A stretch of 64,000 nt of DNA from Desulfosediminicola ganghwensis. GTDB taxonomy: Bacteria > Desulfobacterota > Desulfobulbia > Desulfobulbales > Desulfocapsaceae. The notes beneath the pieces were generated by a model. That model had not been told where the DNA came from. It did not search any database and worked only from the letters and a program-made list of their open reading frames with translations. Position 1 is the stretch's first letter; each line of letters opens with the position of its first letter. The stretch is taken from NCBI RefSeq assembly GCF_005116675.2, contig NZ_CP050699.1, positions 5,465,001 through 5,529,000 on the forward strand, in the 5' to 3' direction. Shown in pieces: positions 18,807-27,059 of this stretch. Made by a program: the position numbers and the translations under genes.

Positions 18807-19199
18807 CTACTGCACGGTAATATTTATAATTACCGGAGCATCCTGTGGGGAAACGGTCACCATTGCAGATTGCCCGCTTTCTCCATTTTCATTAAAGGCG
18901 GTGAGCACGAAATGATAGGTCTCATCTTCCAAGAGCCCTGTCACAGTATACGAGGTAACTTTGCCGACCAAGATAGGCGATGCCCCCTGGCTTAGCTCAG
19001 TTCCCACCCAGGGAGGCCCACCCGTTCCACCCGAATTGTAATAGAGTCTGTATCCGGTTAGTGGCTCGGGGACTGCCGTCCACTGGAAAGTAACATCTTT
19101 AGCGTTTGTAGAAAGTGGAAGCAGAAAAACAGTCAGCAACAACAAGGTTGCATTGATTAAGGCCACTTTGATATATCGAGCGGTTTTGAACGATTTCAT
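18807..19199 (-). CDS. Small exported fibronectin type III protein
   Basis: Protein of 130 residues with an N-terminal signal or anchor helix (about 11-32, ending SLSTNAKD) and a single fibronectin type III-like domain. That domain shows VTFQWTAVPEPLTGYRLYY, a YTVTGL strand, the DETYHFVLTAFN strand and a closing SAMVTVSP. AAGG ribosome site close to the ATG. It lies between two large exported proteins, with no strong terminator seen between it and the 657-residue protein downstream, so it may share a transcript with that gene. The domain resembles the Fn3-like modules of the neighbouring 1163-residue protein in its LTxYRLY strand. No enzymatic function is suggested. Confidence 0.75.
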   Translation of the reverse strand: MKSFKTARYIKVALINATLLLLTVFLLPLSTNAKDVTFQWTAVPEPLTGYRLYYNSGGTGGPPWVGTELSQGASPILVGKVTSYTVTGLLEDETYHFVLTAFNENGESGQSAMVTVSPQDAPVIINITVQ

Positions 19200-19350
19200 T
19201 GCCTTTTTCCCTTAAACAATATAGTTAACAGTTTTATAAGTTGATCAGTTTGTCTTCATCACTTAGCTTAACTCTATTCCATTCTGAATATTGAGTGCTG
19301 ACTTATGCGTGAGTTAGTTTATCAACAAGAGTTTTTCCTGTTACCCCTAT

Positions 19351-22300
19351 TTACTCTTGTCCCGGCGGAGTGGAACCAATAACCAGATATCCAACCGTTT
19401 CCGGAGCGTGGCTCACCTCCTGGTCTTGAGACTGTTCTTCCTCAACTTTTATCAGAACAGATGAAGTTCCGGCATCTTTCATTCTCAGTGCAGCGGTATC
19501 ACTCTCATTGGTCGTCTGCATTGTGGCAAGAAATAGCGGAATATCAGAGAACCCGCTTTGATAGGTAATTGTGGCCCAGCTATCTGTAATCGAATTCGGT
19601 GTCAAAACTGCTTCATACGCCAATTGATTCTCCGGGAAGAAACCGGAGCCACTCTCCCAGGCGATATAGCCTATGCTTTCTTGTCCATGGTTTGATTGCG
19701 TCGATTCCTGCCCTTGCAACTGATATTCGAATCCGATCAGATCGACATTACGCAACCTGCCGACCACCACGCCTGACTCATTTACAGTGAGCACCTGGGT
19801 AAGAAGCACCGGCTCGCGATTAAGCCGCTCGGTGAATTTTACCTCTGTAAACGAGCTATCTGCCGTAAAAGTGCCGACTTCGATCTTCGTCCCGTCAGCA
19901 AGGGTGTATGAACCCCTTTCCACGACCATATAGGTCACTGTTTCCCATGCGTGTTTACCTTTGAGATATTCCCATCGGCCCAGCTGCATCTCAAATCCTG
20001 TGGAGTCGACATTTCTCACCTGAACGGCCACAGGAGTTGAGTCTTTGTATGTCGGAGGCCCGACAATTACCACAGGGTCCTTGTATTGCTGAGCGAACTC
20101 AAATCGTTGCCAGTTTTGCCGCACCTGCACTTCCTGAAGTTCGAAGTAAAACTCTGGAAGAACAGATTCAAGGGCGGTGATGGTCGTGGAGCTGCTTCCA
20201 GTCTCTCCGGCGCTATCGGTAACCTGCAAAGTAGCAGTGTATGTTCCCGGAATGGTATAGATATGCTCAGTAGTCGCCCCGGTAGCCGTGGAGCCATCAC
20301 CAAAACTCCATTTATAGGAGGCGATAGCTCCTTCAGCATCACTTGATTCGGAGCCGTCAAAACCCACCGTAAATGGCACTTCCCCCCTGGAACTCGTGAC
20401 AGAGATGACTGCTTGCGGTGGTTCGTTGGGCGTCGACCCTGAATCAGTGACAAGTATAGGCGTGCTCGCCTGATCGCTGAGCGAAGCACTATCCGTCACC
20501 GTCAAAATGGTATCAAAGGATCCGGCCACGTTAAAGGTATGGGCCACCGCTTCACCTATGGCAGTGCTCCCGTCACCAAAATTCCACTCGTAGGAAACTA
20601 TCGGTGGCTGGTTCGTGGTGGAACCGTTCCCTTCAAATGAAACGTCATGCGGTTTGTCACCGATTGGGTTCGATGATGCTATCACCGCCGTCGGCGGTTC
20701 GGTGGTAGGTGGCTCTGTCGGCTCTTGAACGCTAATGATCACCGATTCTTGATTGGTGTTACCAGCCTGGTCTCTCACCACCAGGCTGGCGGTAAAGTTA
20801 CCCTTAGTTGCATATGCGTGGTCAGCCGTCACCCCGCGGCCAAGACCGCCATCACCAAAATTCCACTCATAGGCGGTAATTTCACCTGAGGAGCCGGAAC
20901 CGTCAAAAGAGACGGAGAGCGGAGCATCACCTGAGAGCGGAGTCGCGACTATGGCCGCACTGAGTGGCGGTTCTGCTGGCGTGCCTATGCTCAGGGTGAA
21001 TGGGGCTGAGTGGGGACTTTCGCTATCGTCGCTGTAGAGTGCTGTGAGGGTGAAATTAAACGTTCCATCCTCGCTGGTAATATCACAACTGAACGGTGTC
21101 GCGGTGGTTTCCGCTGTTTCACACACCGGTTGTCCGTCTTTATACAAGAGGTATCCAACATGATCTACCCCGGCGATGTTCGGAGGGCTGAAAGTATATT
21201 CTATGGTCAATGTATGTGAGGCCGTTTCTCCCACTGTTATATTGACGGTGTCTTGACTGCTGTTTCCTGCGGAATCGCTGACCACCAATGTTGCCGTATA
21301 GCTGCCAGCAGCTTCGTAGGTGTGCCCTACAGCTGATCCGCTGCCCTGGTTGTTGTCACCGAACGACCACTGGTAGGAAACAATTTCACCTGTTGAACCG
21401 GTTCCGTTAAACGCCACTGCCAGGGGCGGCGCACCGGAGGTGGTGTCGGTACTGATCGAGGCTTTAAGAGGCGGCGACTGTTCCGCGGCGGTAATGCCAA
21501 CACTGCTTGTGTCTGTCGCACCACTTGCATCGGCAATGGTCAAGGTAGCAGTATAATTACCCGCTTCCTGATAGGTATGGGAAGTGCTCACTCCCGTTCC
21601 CGATCCACCATCACCGAACGACCAGGAATAGCTGGCAATTTCTCCACTTGAGGCAGAAGCATTGAACGATACGGAAAGTGGAGCCTCTCCTGAGGTGGGA
21701 GTGGCTGAAATGGATGCACCAAGAGGCGGGAGTGGTTGCTCGGCAACGCTAATGCCAACGCTGCCTGTGTCTGTCGCACCGCTCGCATCAGCTATGGTCA
21801 GAGTGGCTGTATAACTGCCTGCTTCCTGGTAAGTATGGGAAGCGCTCACTCCCGCTCCCGTCCCGCCGTCACCAAATACCCAGGAATAGCTCGCAATTTC
21901 CCCGCCTGAGGCAGATGCATCGAACGATACGGAAAGTGGCGCCTCTCCTGAGGTGGGAATGGCTGAAATGGATGCACCAAGAGGCGGGAGTGGTTGCTCG
22001 GCAACGCTAATGCCAACGCTACTCGTGTCTGTCACACCGCTCGCATCGGCAATGGTTAAGGTGGCCGTGTAGTTACCGGCCTCTTGATAGGTATGGGTGG
22101 CATTCCCCCCCACTCCCGTCCCGCCGTCACCAAATGCCCAGGAATAGCTCGCAATTTCCCCGCTTGAGGCAGATGCATCGAACGATACGGAAAGTGGCGC
22201 CTCTCCTGAAGTGGGCGTGACTGTGAAGGCCGCGCTTGGAGGCGGTAAAATTGGCGGTGTATCGGTAATGGTTAGAGTGAATGGCGATGAGGCTGCACTC

Positions 22301-22842
22301 TCAGTATTGTCGCTGTATAACGCAGTCAGGGAGAAGTCAAAGGTCCCAACACCCGTCAATATGTTGCAGACCATTGGGTTGGTGGTTGTGTCTGCAGTTT
22401 CGCAGGCCGGTTGACCTTCTTTGTACAACCGATACCCCACATGCGTTACACCTGATAGAGGTGGAGCAGTAAACGAATACTCTATAGCCAGTGTTTTTGA
22501 CACTTCGCCTGGAGGAAGAGTGGAGATAGTGTACGAGAACGATATGGAAGGAGGGCTTTCAGTATTATCGCTATATAATGCCGTTAGGGTGAAGTCGAAA
22601 GTCCCGCTGTCCGTCATTATGTCGCAGACCATTGGGTTGGTCACTGTATCAGCAGTTTCGCAGGCCAGCTGACCTTCTTTATACAGCCGATACCCTACGT
22701 GGCTCCCTCCCGAATAATCTGGAGGGGTGAAAGAATATTCTATCTCTAAGGTACGTAGTTCAGCTCCCCACAGACTCAAAGGAACCAAACAACAGAGTAG
22801 AAGAAGTGGCACTAAAAGACGTAACATTAGAAGGCGTCTCAT
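19351..22842 (-). CDS. Large exported PKD-repeat protein with Fn3-like and triplicated C-terminal modules
   Basis: Protein of 1163 residues with a signal peptide (about 1-27). Domain order is as follows: two Fn3-like modules (30-107 and 117-193, each with HVGYRLYKEGQ and two Cys); four PKD domains (about 202-285, 288-370, 374-454, 460-538); a third Fn3-like module (545-620, again two Cys); three more PKD domains (627-706, 717-800, 808-890). The C-terminus (898-1158) has three copies of a beta-rich module with the theme R-N-V-D-x-x-G-F-E..Q-L and E-T-V-x-Y, reminiscent of H-type lectin folds but not securely assigned. PKD domains carry the usual FGDG core. There is no anchor at the C-terminus. 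A surface adhesin or matrix role is inferred from the architecture and the EPS neighbourhood. Confidence 0.8.
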   Translation of the reverse strand: MRRLLMLRLLVPLLLLCCLVPLSLWGAELRTLEIEYSFTPPDYSGGSHVGYRLYKEGQLACETADTVTNPMVCDIMTDSGTFDFTLTALYSDNTESPPSISFSYTISTLPPGEVSKTLAIEYSFTAPPLSGVTHVGYRLYKEGQPACETADTTTNPMVCNILTGVGTFDFSLTALYSDNTESAASSPFTLTITDTPPILPPPSAAFTVTPTSGEAPLSVSFDASASSGEIASYSWAFGDGGTGVGGNATHTYQEAGNYTATLTIADASGVTDTSSVGISVAEQPLPPLGASISAIPTSGEAPLSVSFDASASGGEIASYSWVFGDGGTGAGVSASHTYQEAGSYTATLTIADASGATDTGSVGISVAEQPLPPLGASISATPTSGEAPLSVSFNASASSGEIASYSWSFGDGGSGTGVSTSHTYQEAGNYTATLTIADASGATDTSSVGITAAEQSPPLKASISTDTTSGAPPLAVAFNGTGSTGEIVSYQWSFGDNNQGSGSAVGHTYEAAGSYTATLVVSDSAGNSSQDTVNITVGETASHTLTIEYTFSPPNIAGVDHVGYLLYKDGQPVCETAETTATPFSCDITSEDGTFNFTLTALYSDDSESPHSAPFTLSIGTPAEPPLSAAIVATPLSGDAPLSVSFDGSGSSGEITAYEWNFGDGGLGRGVTADHAYATKGNFTASLVVRDQAGNTNQESVIISVQEPTEPPTTEPPTAVIASSNPIGDKPHDVSFEGNGSTTNQPPIVSYEWNFGDGSTAIGEAVAHTFNVAGSFDTILTVTDSASLSDQASTPILVTDSGSTPNEPPQAVISVTSSRGEVPFTVGFDGSESSDAEGAIASYKWSFGDGSTATGATTEHIYTIPGTYTATLQVTDSAGETGSSSTTITALESVLPEFYFELQEVQVRQNWQRFEFAQQYKDPVVIVGPPTYKDSTPVAVQVRNVDSTGFEMQLGRWEYLKGKHAWETVTYMVVERGSYTLADGTKIEVGTFTADSSFTEVKFTERLNREPVLLTQVLTVNESGVVVGRLRNVDLIGFEYQLQGQESTQSNHGQESIGYIAWESGSGFFPENQLAYEAVLTPNSITDSWATITYQSGFSDIPLFLATMQTTNESDTAALRMKDAGTSSVLIKVEEEQSQDQEVSHAPETVGYLVIGSTPPGQE
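21481..22239 (-). repeat. Tandem near-identical PKD repeats in coding DNA
   Basis: Three consecutive PKD units of about 255 bases (residues 202-454) are very alike at DNA level. Shared blocks include the SGEAPLSVSF and EIASYSW coding segments and the HTYQEAG segment. Such direct repeats can gain or lose units by recombination; unit count in relatives may differ. Confidence 0.75.
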
Positions 22843-22878
22843 CGTTCAGTCCATCATTGCTGAATCGCAAAGCCCTTT

Positions 22879-22922
22879 GGTATGAATAAGGTCTCCCGAC
22901 CAGATCTTTAGTGCTTCATACC
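22879..22922 (-). promoter_or_regulatory. Inverted repeat in the leader of the PKD-protein gene
   Basis: GGTATGAA (22879-22886) and TTCATACC (22915-22922) form a perfect 8-base stem enclosing a smaller GGTC/GACC stem. It lies 37-80 bases upstream of the ATG at 22842. It could be an operator or an RNA hairpin; nothing in the sequence decides between them. Confidence 0.35.
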
Positions 22923-23913
22923 ATCGGCCCACCATCAAATCGGCTATATTAATAATATCCAAAGAGAAAAGAGCACTCATCGTACTTTCCCATTATGATT
23001 CATCGCTCTATCCAAGAATCGCAGGTATACATGCTTGCATAGTACGTCCTGAGACGACCCGTGTCAAATCGGGCGAAAAGCGCGGTGGAGCACATTTTTT
23101 TATGTAAACTCAGACAAGTCTTGGCTATAACTGGCCATCTTTTTTTTCTTTAATTTTTGCGGAAATGAATAAGAAAGGAGAACAACGATGACCTGCGATA
23201 TAGAGTTTTCCCCTCAGCGATCTTCCGAGCCGCGAGAGCGCTAAGACTCGCCCTGGCAGTAATGTACCTTCAAGCTATCTCGCCCCATAAGGTTTCCAAG
23301 ATAACCGAGGAACTCTGCGGTATTGAAGTCCCCCCAAGCAGATGTAAGTAGGACAGTGAAGCGCTGGATGAGCGGCTACAGAGCTGGCGTGACCCAACAC
23401 TACAAAGCTTCCAGGTGAGTATCACTTTTGACGTCCTTAACGATATTGCCAATCCAAAGATTTTCTAAGGGAAAAAGACAACTGATCTATCGGTTGGAGA
23501 TAGGTACTCCCGCATGTCACTCCCGCACTTTAAGGGGCTCCCCCACCCAATCGCATAACAACATTCAGCTTCTTTTTCCTTCAGAATTTATCGGTTCTCA
23601 ACCCATCTCTTTATACAGAAATTTTAATTTCCTGGGCCTTTTGCCCCCGTGGCAGCAAAATTTTGCTATGAACAGCGGCATTTACTGATTTACTCAGGCA
23701 CCCAATATATGAGATGGTAATACTAGTGTTCGGAACAAGCAGGCCACCTTGATGACAGCACGTTTTTTTTGATAGGAAAATCATTCGACATATACTACGG
23801 TTATTTGTTATGTCCTAATAAATTGCGTAACGATTATACCCAGTTCTTAATTCAAGGCACAACCAGTCTCAGCACGTGCAGCATCAGATTAACTTTTTCT
23901 GAAAGGATACGTT
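22923..23913. other. Long gap with an IS256 relic and no intact gene
   Basis: About one kilobase without an intact gene. It contains a short IS256-family transposase relic (about 23226-23420). From 23421 to 23890 nothing was recognised; the poly-T runs and short frames there have no ribosome sites. Confidence 0.5.
23226..23420 (+). pseudogene. Fragment of an IS256/mutator-family transposase
   Basis: The frame starting near 23226 reads ALRLALAVMYLQAISPHKV, then SKITEELCGIEV, one stop, and EALDERLQSWRDPTL. This matches the start of the catalytic region of IS256-type transposases, which usually reads like ALAEMYxQGVSTRKV then ITEELCG then LDEELExWRNRPL. Only about 60 residues of the roughly 400 remain. 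An ATG with an AAAGGAG site at 23188 is nearby but opens another frame. The relic marks the edge of the matrix-protein cluster. Confidence 0.7.
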
Positions 23914-26193
23914 ATGCTCTTCTCAAGATTGATTTCTTTATGCTGTATCATGATTATGCTCCTTATTACTCCCGGTTGTTCAGACGACGACAAGAAAAAG
24001 CTCAAACACTACAACAGGGCCATGGAATATATCGAGCAGGATGACAACAAGGCCGCAATAATAGAGCTTCGAAATGCCATCCAGATCGACCCCAAATACG
24101 CTGAAGCAAGGTATCAGCTTGGCCTTTTACAGCTCGAAGAAGGAAACATGCAGGCTGGGTTCAACCAGTTGAAGCGGACAGCAGACCTGGAACCTGCCAA
24201 CACTGATGCCGCTGTCAAAGTAACTGAATTCCTGCTTATGGCCAAAGAAACTGACGATGCCAGAAAGTACATAGAGAAGGTACTGGAAATAGAGCCTGAT
24301 AATACTCAGGCTCTGTACCTGCTCGCTAACCTGGAACTACTCGCTGGCAACATTGAGGCCACCCAGCAGGTTGTAAATACCCTCAAAACTAAAGATCCCC
24401 AATCAGACCGTTTTTTCAACTTGAGGGGCCGCATTGCGGCCGTCGAGAAGGATTTCGAAACAAGCGAAGAAATGTTTTTGAAGGCTCTTGAAGCAAACCC
24501 TGAAAATTCCAATAATTTTAGAACACTACTCTTTTTCTATCAACAGCAGCAGGATAAAGAGAAGGCAGAAGAAATTTTGCTGCAAATGGTGGAGAGTTTC
24601 CCGCAAGACTGGCGTTCCTATTCTTTGCTTTCCAATTTTTATTTGCAAACAAAGGATATTGATAAAGCAATGACCGCCGCCCAGAAAGCTGTAGAACTTG
24701 ATCCAGAATCCAGCGACCTCAGGTCAGCCGTTGCTAATATCTACCGGACCGGAAACCAGTATCAGCAGGCGGTAGACTTCCTCGAAATTGCCACGACGGA
24801 CCTCCCTGATTCCATTCAACTCAAAGCCGAACTTGCCAATGCCTATTTTGAATTGAGACGGTTTGATAAAGCCAGCGAAATTTGTGAGTCAATCCTTTCT
24901 GACAACGCGAATCACGGCGGTGCCCAATTTGTCAAAGCCAAGCTACTACTCAATGATAATCAACTCAATGAGGGTTTGGAGCTGCTCATCTCTCTCACGT
25001 CGAACTACCCGAAGTGGCCTGACCCACATTACTTTATGGCCCTTACCCATATGCGCTCCGGAGATCTCGAGCTTGCACAAAAGTCGGCTGCAACTGCTCT
25101 TCAACTTGCACCAGCCAACAGTCGCTATCATACACTTCTGGCGAGGATTTTGCTCGGGAGAGGCGAGTTTGACGGGGCGGGCCGGGAGGCCACCATAGCC
25201 TTGCGCCTGGACAACAAAAATCTTGCTGCAGCCAAATTGATGGCTAAAGCACTGCTTGCGGAAAAACGCTTTGATGACGCAATAAAAGCTATTGAAGAGA
25301 TACGTAAAATCACCCCAACGGATCTTGACATGCTCGGCAGTCTCGGCCTCGCCTATCTCGGTAAACAAGACAAGGAACAGGCGGAAAAAACCTTCCAGAA
25401 ACTTGTCGAACTGGCACCGGACAATGCAAAAGCTTTAGCGCTCTACGCCTCGCTTGCATCAGAAAATGATATTGGAAGAGGAATAGAGATTGTCAAACAA
25501 CAGATTGAACGTTCACCTGATACAGCCGGACACTATATGCTGCTCGGTAACATTCTCTCCCAGGGAGGACAACCAGAAGAGGCGCTGGAAGCTTATGCAA
25601 AATCCCAGGAACTTGCACCAGACCTGCCTCACTCTTTTGTTGCATCTGCGCGGCTTATGCATTCGATGGGCCGCACAGATGAAGCCATTAACGAGTTTCT
25701 TGGGTTGCTGAAGTCTCAGCCTGATTCCATCCCTGCAGGCCTTGGACTTGCCACCTTATACGAAACAAAAGGCCAGATGGGGGAGGCTAGAAAGCACTAT
25801 GAACACGTTCTTACAGTCGCGCCGGACCTGCCGTCAGCCGCCAATAATCTTGCCTATATTCTTGCGAGTGATGAAAATGCCGACCTTGGAGAGGCACTCC
25901 GGCTCGCCATGCTTGCTAAACAGGCACTACCTGACGACCCCCATATCGCCGACACCCTCGGAGTGGTTCATCTGAAACGGGAATCGTATGGGCTGGCCAT
26001 ATCCCAGTTTCAGCAGGCACTGGAAGCAGATCCTGAGAATCCAATCATTCTCTACCACATGGCGCTCGCCCAAAAGGGTAACAATGATCCCAAAAGTGCA
26101 ATCGAGGCGTTGCAATCGTCTGTCGACTCAGAACAAGAGTTTGCAGAACGCGAAGATGCCGAAGCACTGCTGAGGGAGATACAGGCTCACTGA
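23914..26193 (+). CDS. PrsT-like TPR lipoprotein of a PEP-CTERM/exopolysaccharide system
   Basis: Protein of 759 residues. A short N-terminal signal ends at Cys22 (LLITPGC), a likely lipoprotein cleavage site with Pro and Gly just before the Cys. The rest is almost wholly tetratricopeptide repeats, about twenty units, several in consensus form, for example YAEARYQLGLLQLEEGN and PENPIILYHMALAQKGNN. The AAAGGA site precedes ATG 23914. Long TPR lipoproteins with this opening (two-helix start and a KAAIIELRNAIQ repeat) are the PrsT type found in exosortase/PEP-CTERM EPS loci, where they probably act in periplasmic assembly or export of the polysaccharide. The kinase and chain-length genes of the system lie 18 kb away in this window. 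Confidence 0.75.
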   Translation: MLFSRLISLCCIMIMLLITPGCSDDDKKKLKHYNRAMEYIEQDDNKAAIIELRNAIQIDPKYAEARYQLGLLQLEEGNMQAGFNQLKRTADLEPANTDAAVKVTEFLLMAKETDDARKYIEKVLEIEPDNTQALYLLANLELLAGNIEATQQVVNTLKTKDPQSDRFFNLRGRIAAVEKDFETSEEMFLKALEANPENSNNFRTLLFFYQQQQDKEKAEEILLQMVESFPQDWRSYSLLSNFYLQTKDIDKAMTAAQKAVELDPESSDLRSAVANIYRTGNQYQQAVDFLEIATTDLPDSIQLKAELANAYFELRRFDKASEICESILSDNANHGGAQFVKAKLLLNDNQLNEGLELLISLTSNYPKWPDPHYFMALTHMRSGDLELAQKSAATALQLAPANSRYHTLLARILLGRGEFDGAGREATIALRLDNKNLAAAKLMAKALLAEKRFDDAIKAIEEIRKITPTDLDMLGSLGLAYLGKQDKEQAEKTFQKLVELAPDNAKALALYASLASENDIGRGIEIVKQQIERSPDTAGHYMLLGNILSQGGQPEEALEAYAKSQELAPDLPHSFVASARLMHSMGRTDEAINEFLGLLKSQPDSIPAGLGLATLYETKGQMGEARKHYEHVLTVAPDLPSAANNLAYILASDENADLGEALRLAMLAKQALPDDPHIADTLGVVHLKRESYGLAISQFQQALEADPENPIILYHMALAQKGNNDPKSAIEALQSSVDSEQEFAEREDAEALLREIQAH

Positions 26194-26305
26194 CAGGGCA
26201 TCAATACCATCAAGCATAATGAAAATTTCTATTCAGGTTAGATGAAAGAGGCAGGCTACTCTAGGTACAAACCAACCCCATAGAGGGTGCAATAGGAGAA
26301 ACACG

Positions 26306-26959
26306 ATGCAGAAAAACATCGCTGTACTGTTATCTGGATGCGGCTATCTTGATGGGACAGAGATCCATGAAGCGACTCTCACGTTACTTGCCATCCATAA
26401 ATATGGTGCCCAGTACACCTGTTTCGCCCCGGACAGGAACCAACACCATGTGATAAATCACCTGACCGGCGAAGAAATGACTGAAAGCCGAAACGTTCTT
26501 GTCGAATCGGCTAGAATTGCCCGTGGAAATGTTGTCGATTTAAAGGATTTTTCAGCAGATAGTTTCGATGCTCTGATACTACCTGGAGGCTTTGGAGCTG
26601 CCAAAAACCTCTCAGACTTTGCCTTTAAAGGACCGGATTGCACTGTAGAACCCGGCGTGGCAAAAGCCATAAAAATGATTCATGAGGCAGGCAAACCCAT
26701 TGGTGCACTCTGCATCGCTCCGGTAATCATTGCTCAGATCATCCAGGAGGTTACTGTTACAATCGGGCAGGATCAAGGGACATCAGAGGCCCTGATAGCA
26801 ATGGGAGCCCATCACCAAAAAACCATGCATTGTGAAATAACTGTGGATACTGCGAACAAGGTAGTCACGACCCCATGCTATATGCTTGATTCACGGGTAG
26901 ACCAAATAGCGGAAGGAGCTGACAAAGTAGTGCAGGCAGTGTTGGAAATGACCTTATGA
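26306..26959 (+). CDS. elbB: ElbB-type glyoxalase (DJ-1/PfpI superfamily)
   Basis: Cytoplasmic protein of 217 residues in the DJ-1/PfpI class I amidotransferase-like fold. The opening VLLSGCGYLDGTEIHEA and the central LILPGGFGAAKNLSDFA are characteristic of ElbB. GALCIAPVI contains the nucleophile-elbow cysteine, and later TTPCYML. E. coli ElbB has been reported to have glyoxalase activity and was earlier linked with isoprenoid synthesis; the role here is not shown by sequence. GGAG ribosome site upstream. It stands alone after the TPR lipoprotein gene and ends just before a strong hairpin. Confidence 0.92.
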   Translation: MQKNIAVLLSGCGYLDGTEIHEATLTLLAIHKYGAQYTCFAPDRNQHHVINHLTGEEMTESRNVLVESARIARGNVVDLKDFSADSFDALILPGGFGAAKNLSDFAFKGPDCTVEPGVAKAIKMIHEAGKPIGALCIAPVIIAQIIQEVTVTIGQDQGTSEALIAMGAHHQKTMHCEITVDTANKVVTTPCYMLDSRVDQIAEGADKVVQAVLEMTL

Positions 26960-26967
26960 ATTACAAC

Positions 26968-26998
26968 AAATGGGGTATCGCCTGGCGATGCCCCATTT
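26968..26998. terminator. Hairpin between convergent elbB and mnmE
   Basis: AAATGGGGTATCGCC and GGCGATGCCCCATTT form a 15-pair stem (one G-U) with a one-base gap, beginning nine bases after the elbB stop. There is only a short T run on the plus side and a short A run on the minus side of the stem. It may end elbB and mnmE transcripts from both directions. Confidence 0.6.
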
Positions 26999-27059
26999 GT
27001 TCGATCACCGATCTGAGCGATGAAAAACACAGAGAAGAACTTCACCAGGCAACAGATTA

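Noticed and set aside
23650-23666. Sigma-54-like GG...TTGC pair before the TPR lipoprotein gene
   Set aside because: The GG and GC pairs are separated by 12 bases instead of the required 10, and the site lies about 250 bases from the start codon.
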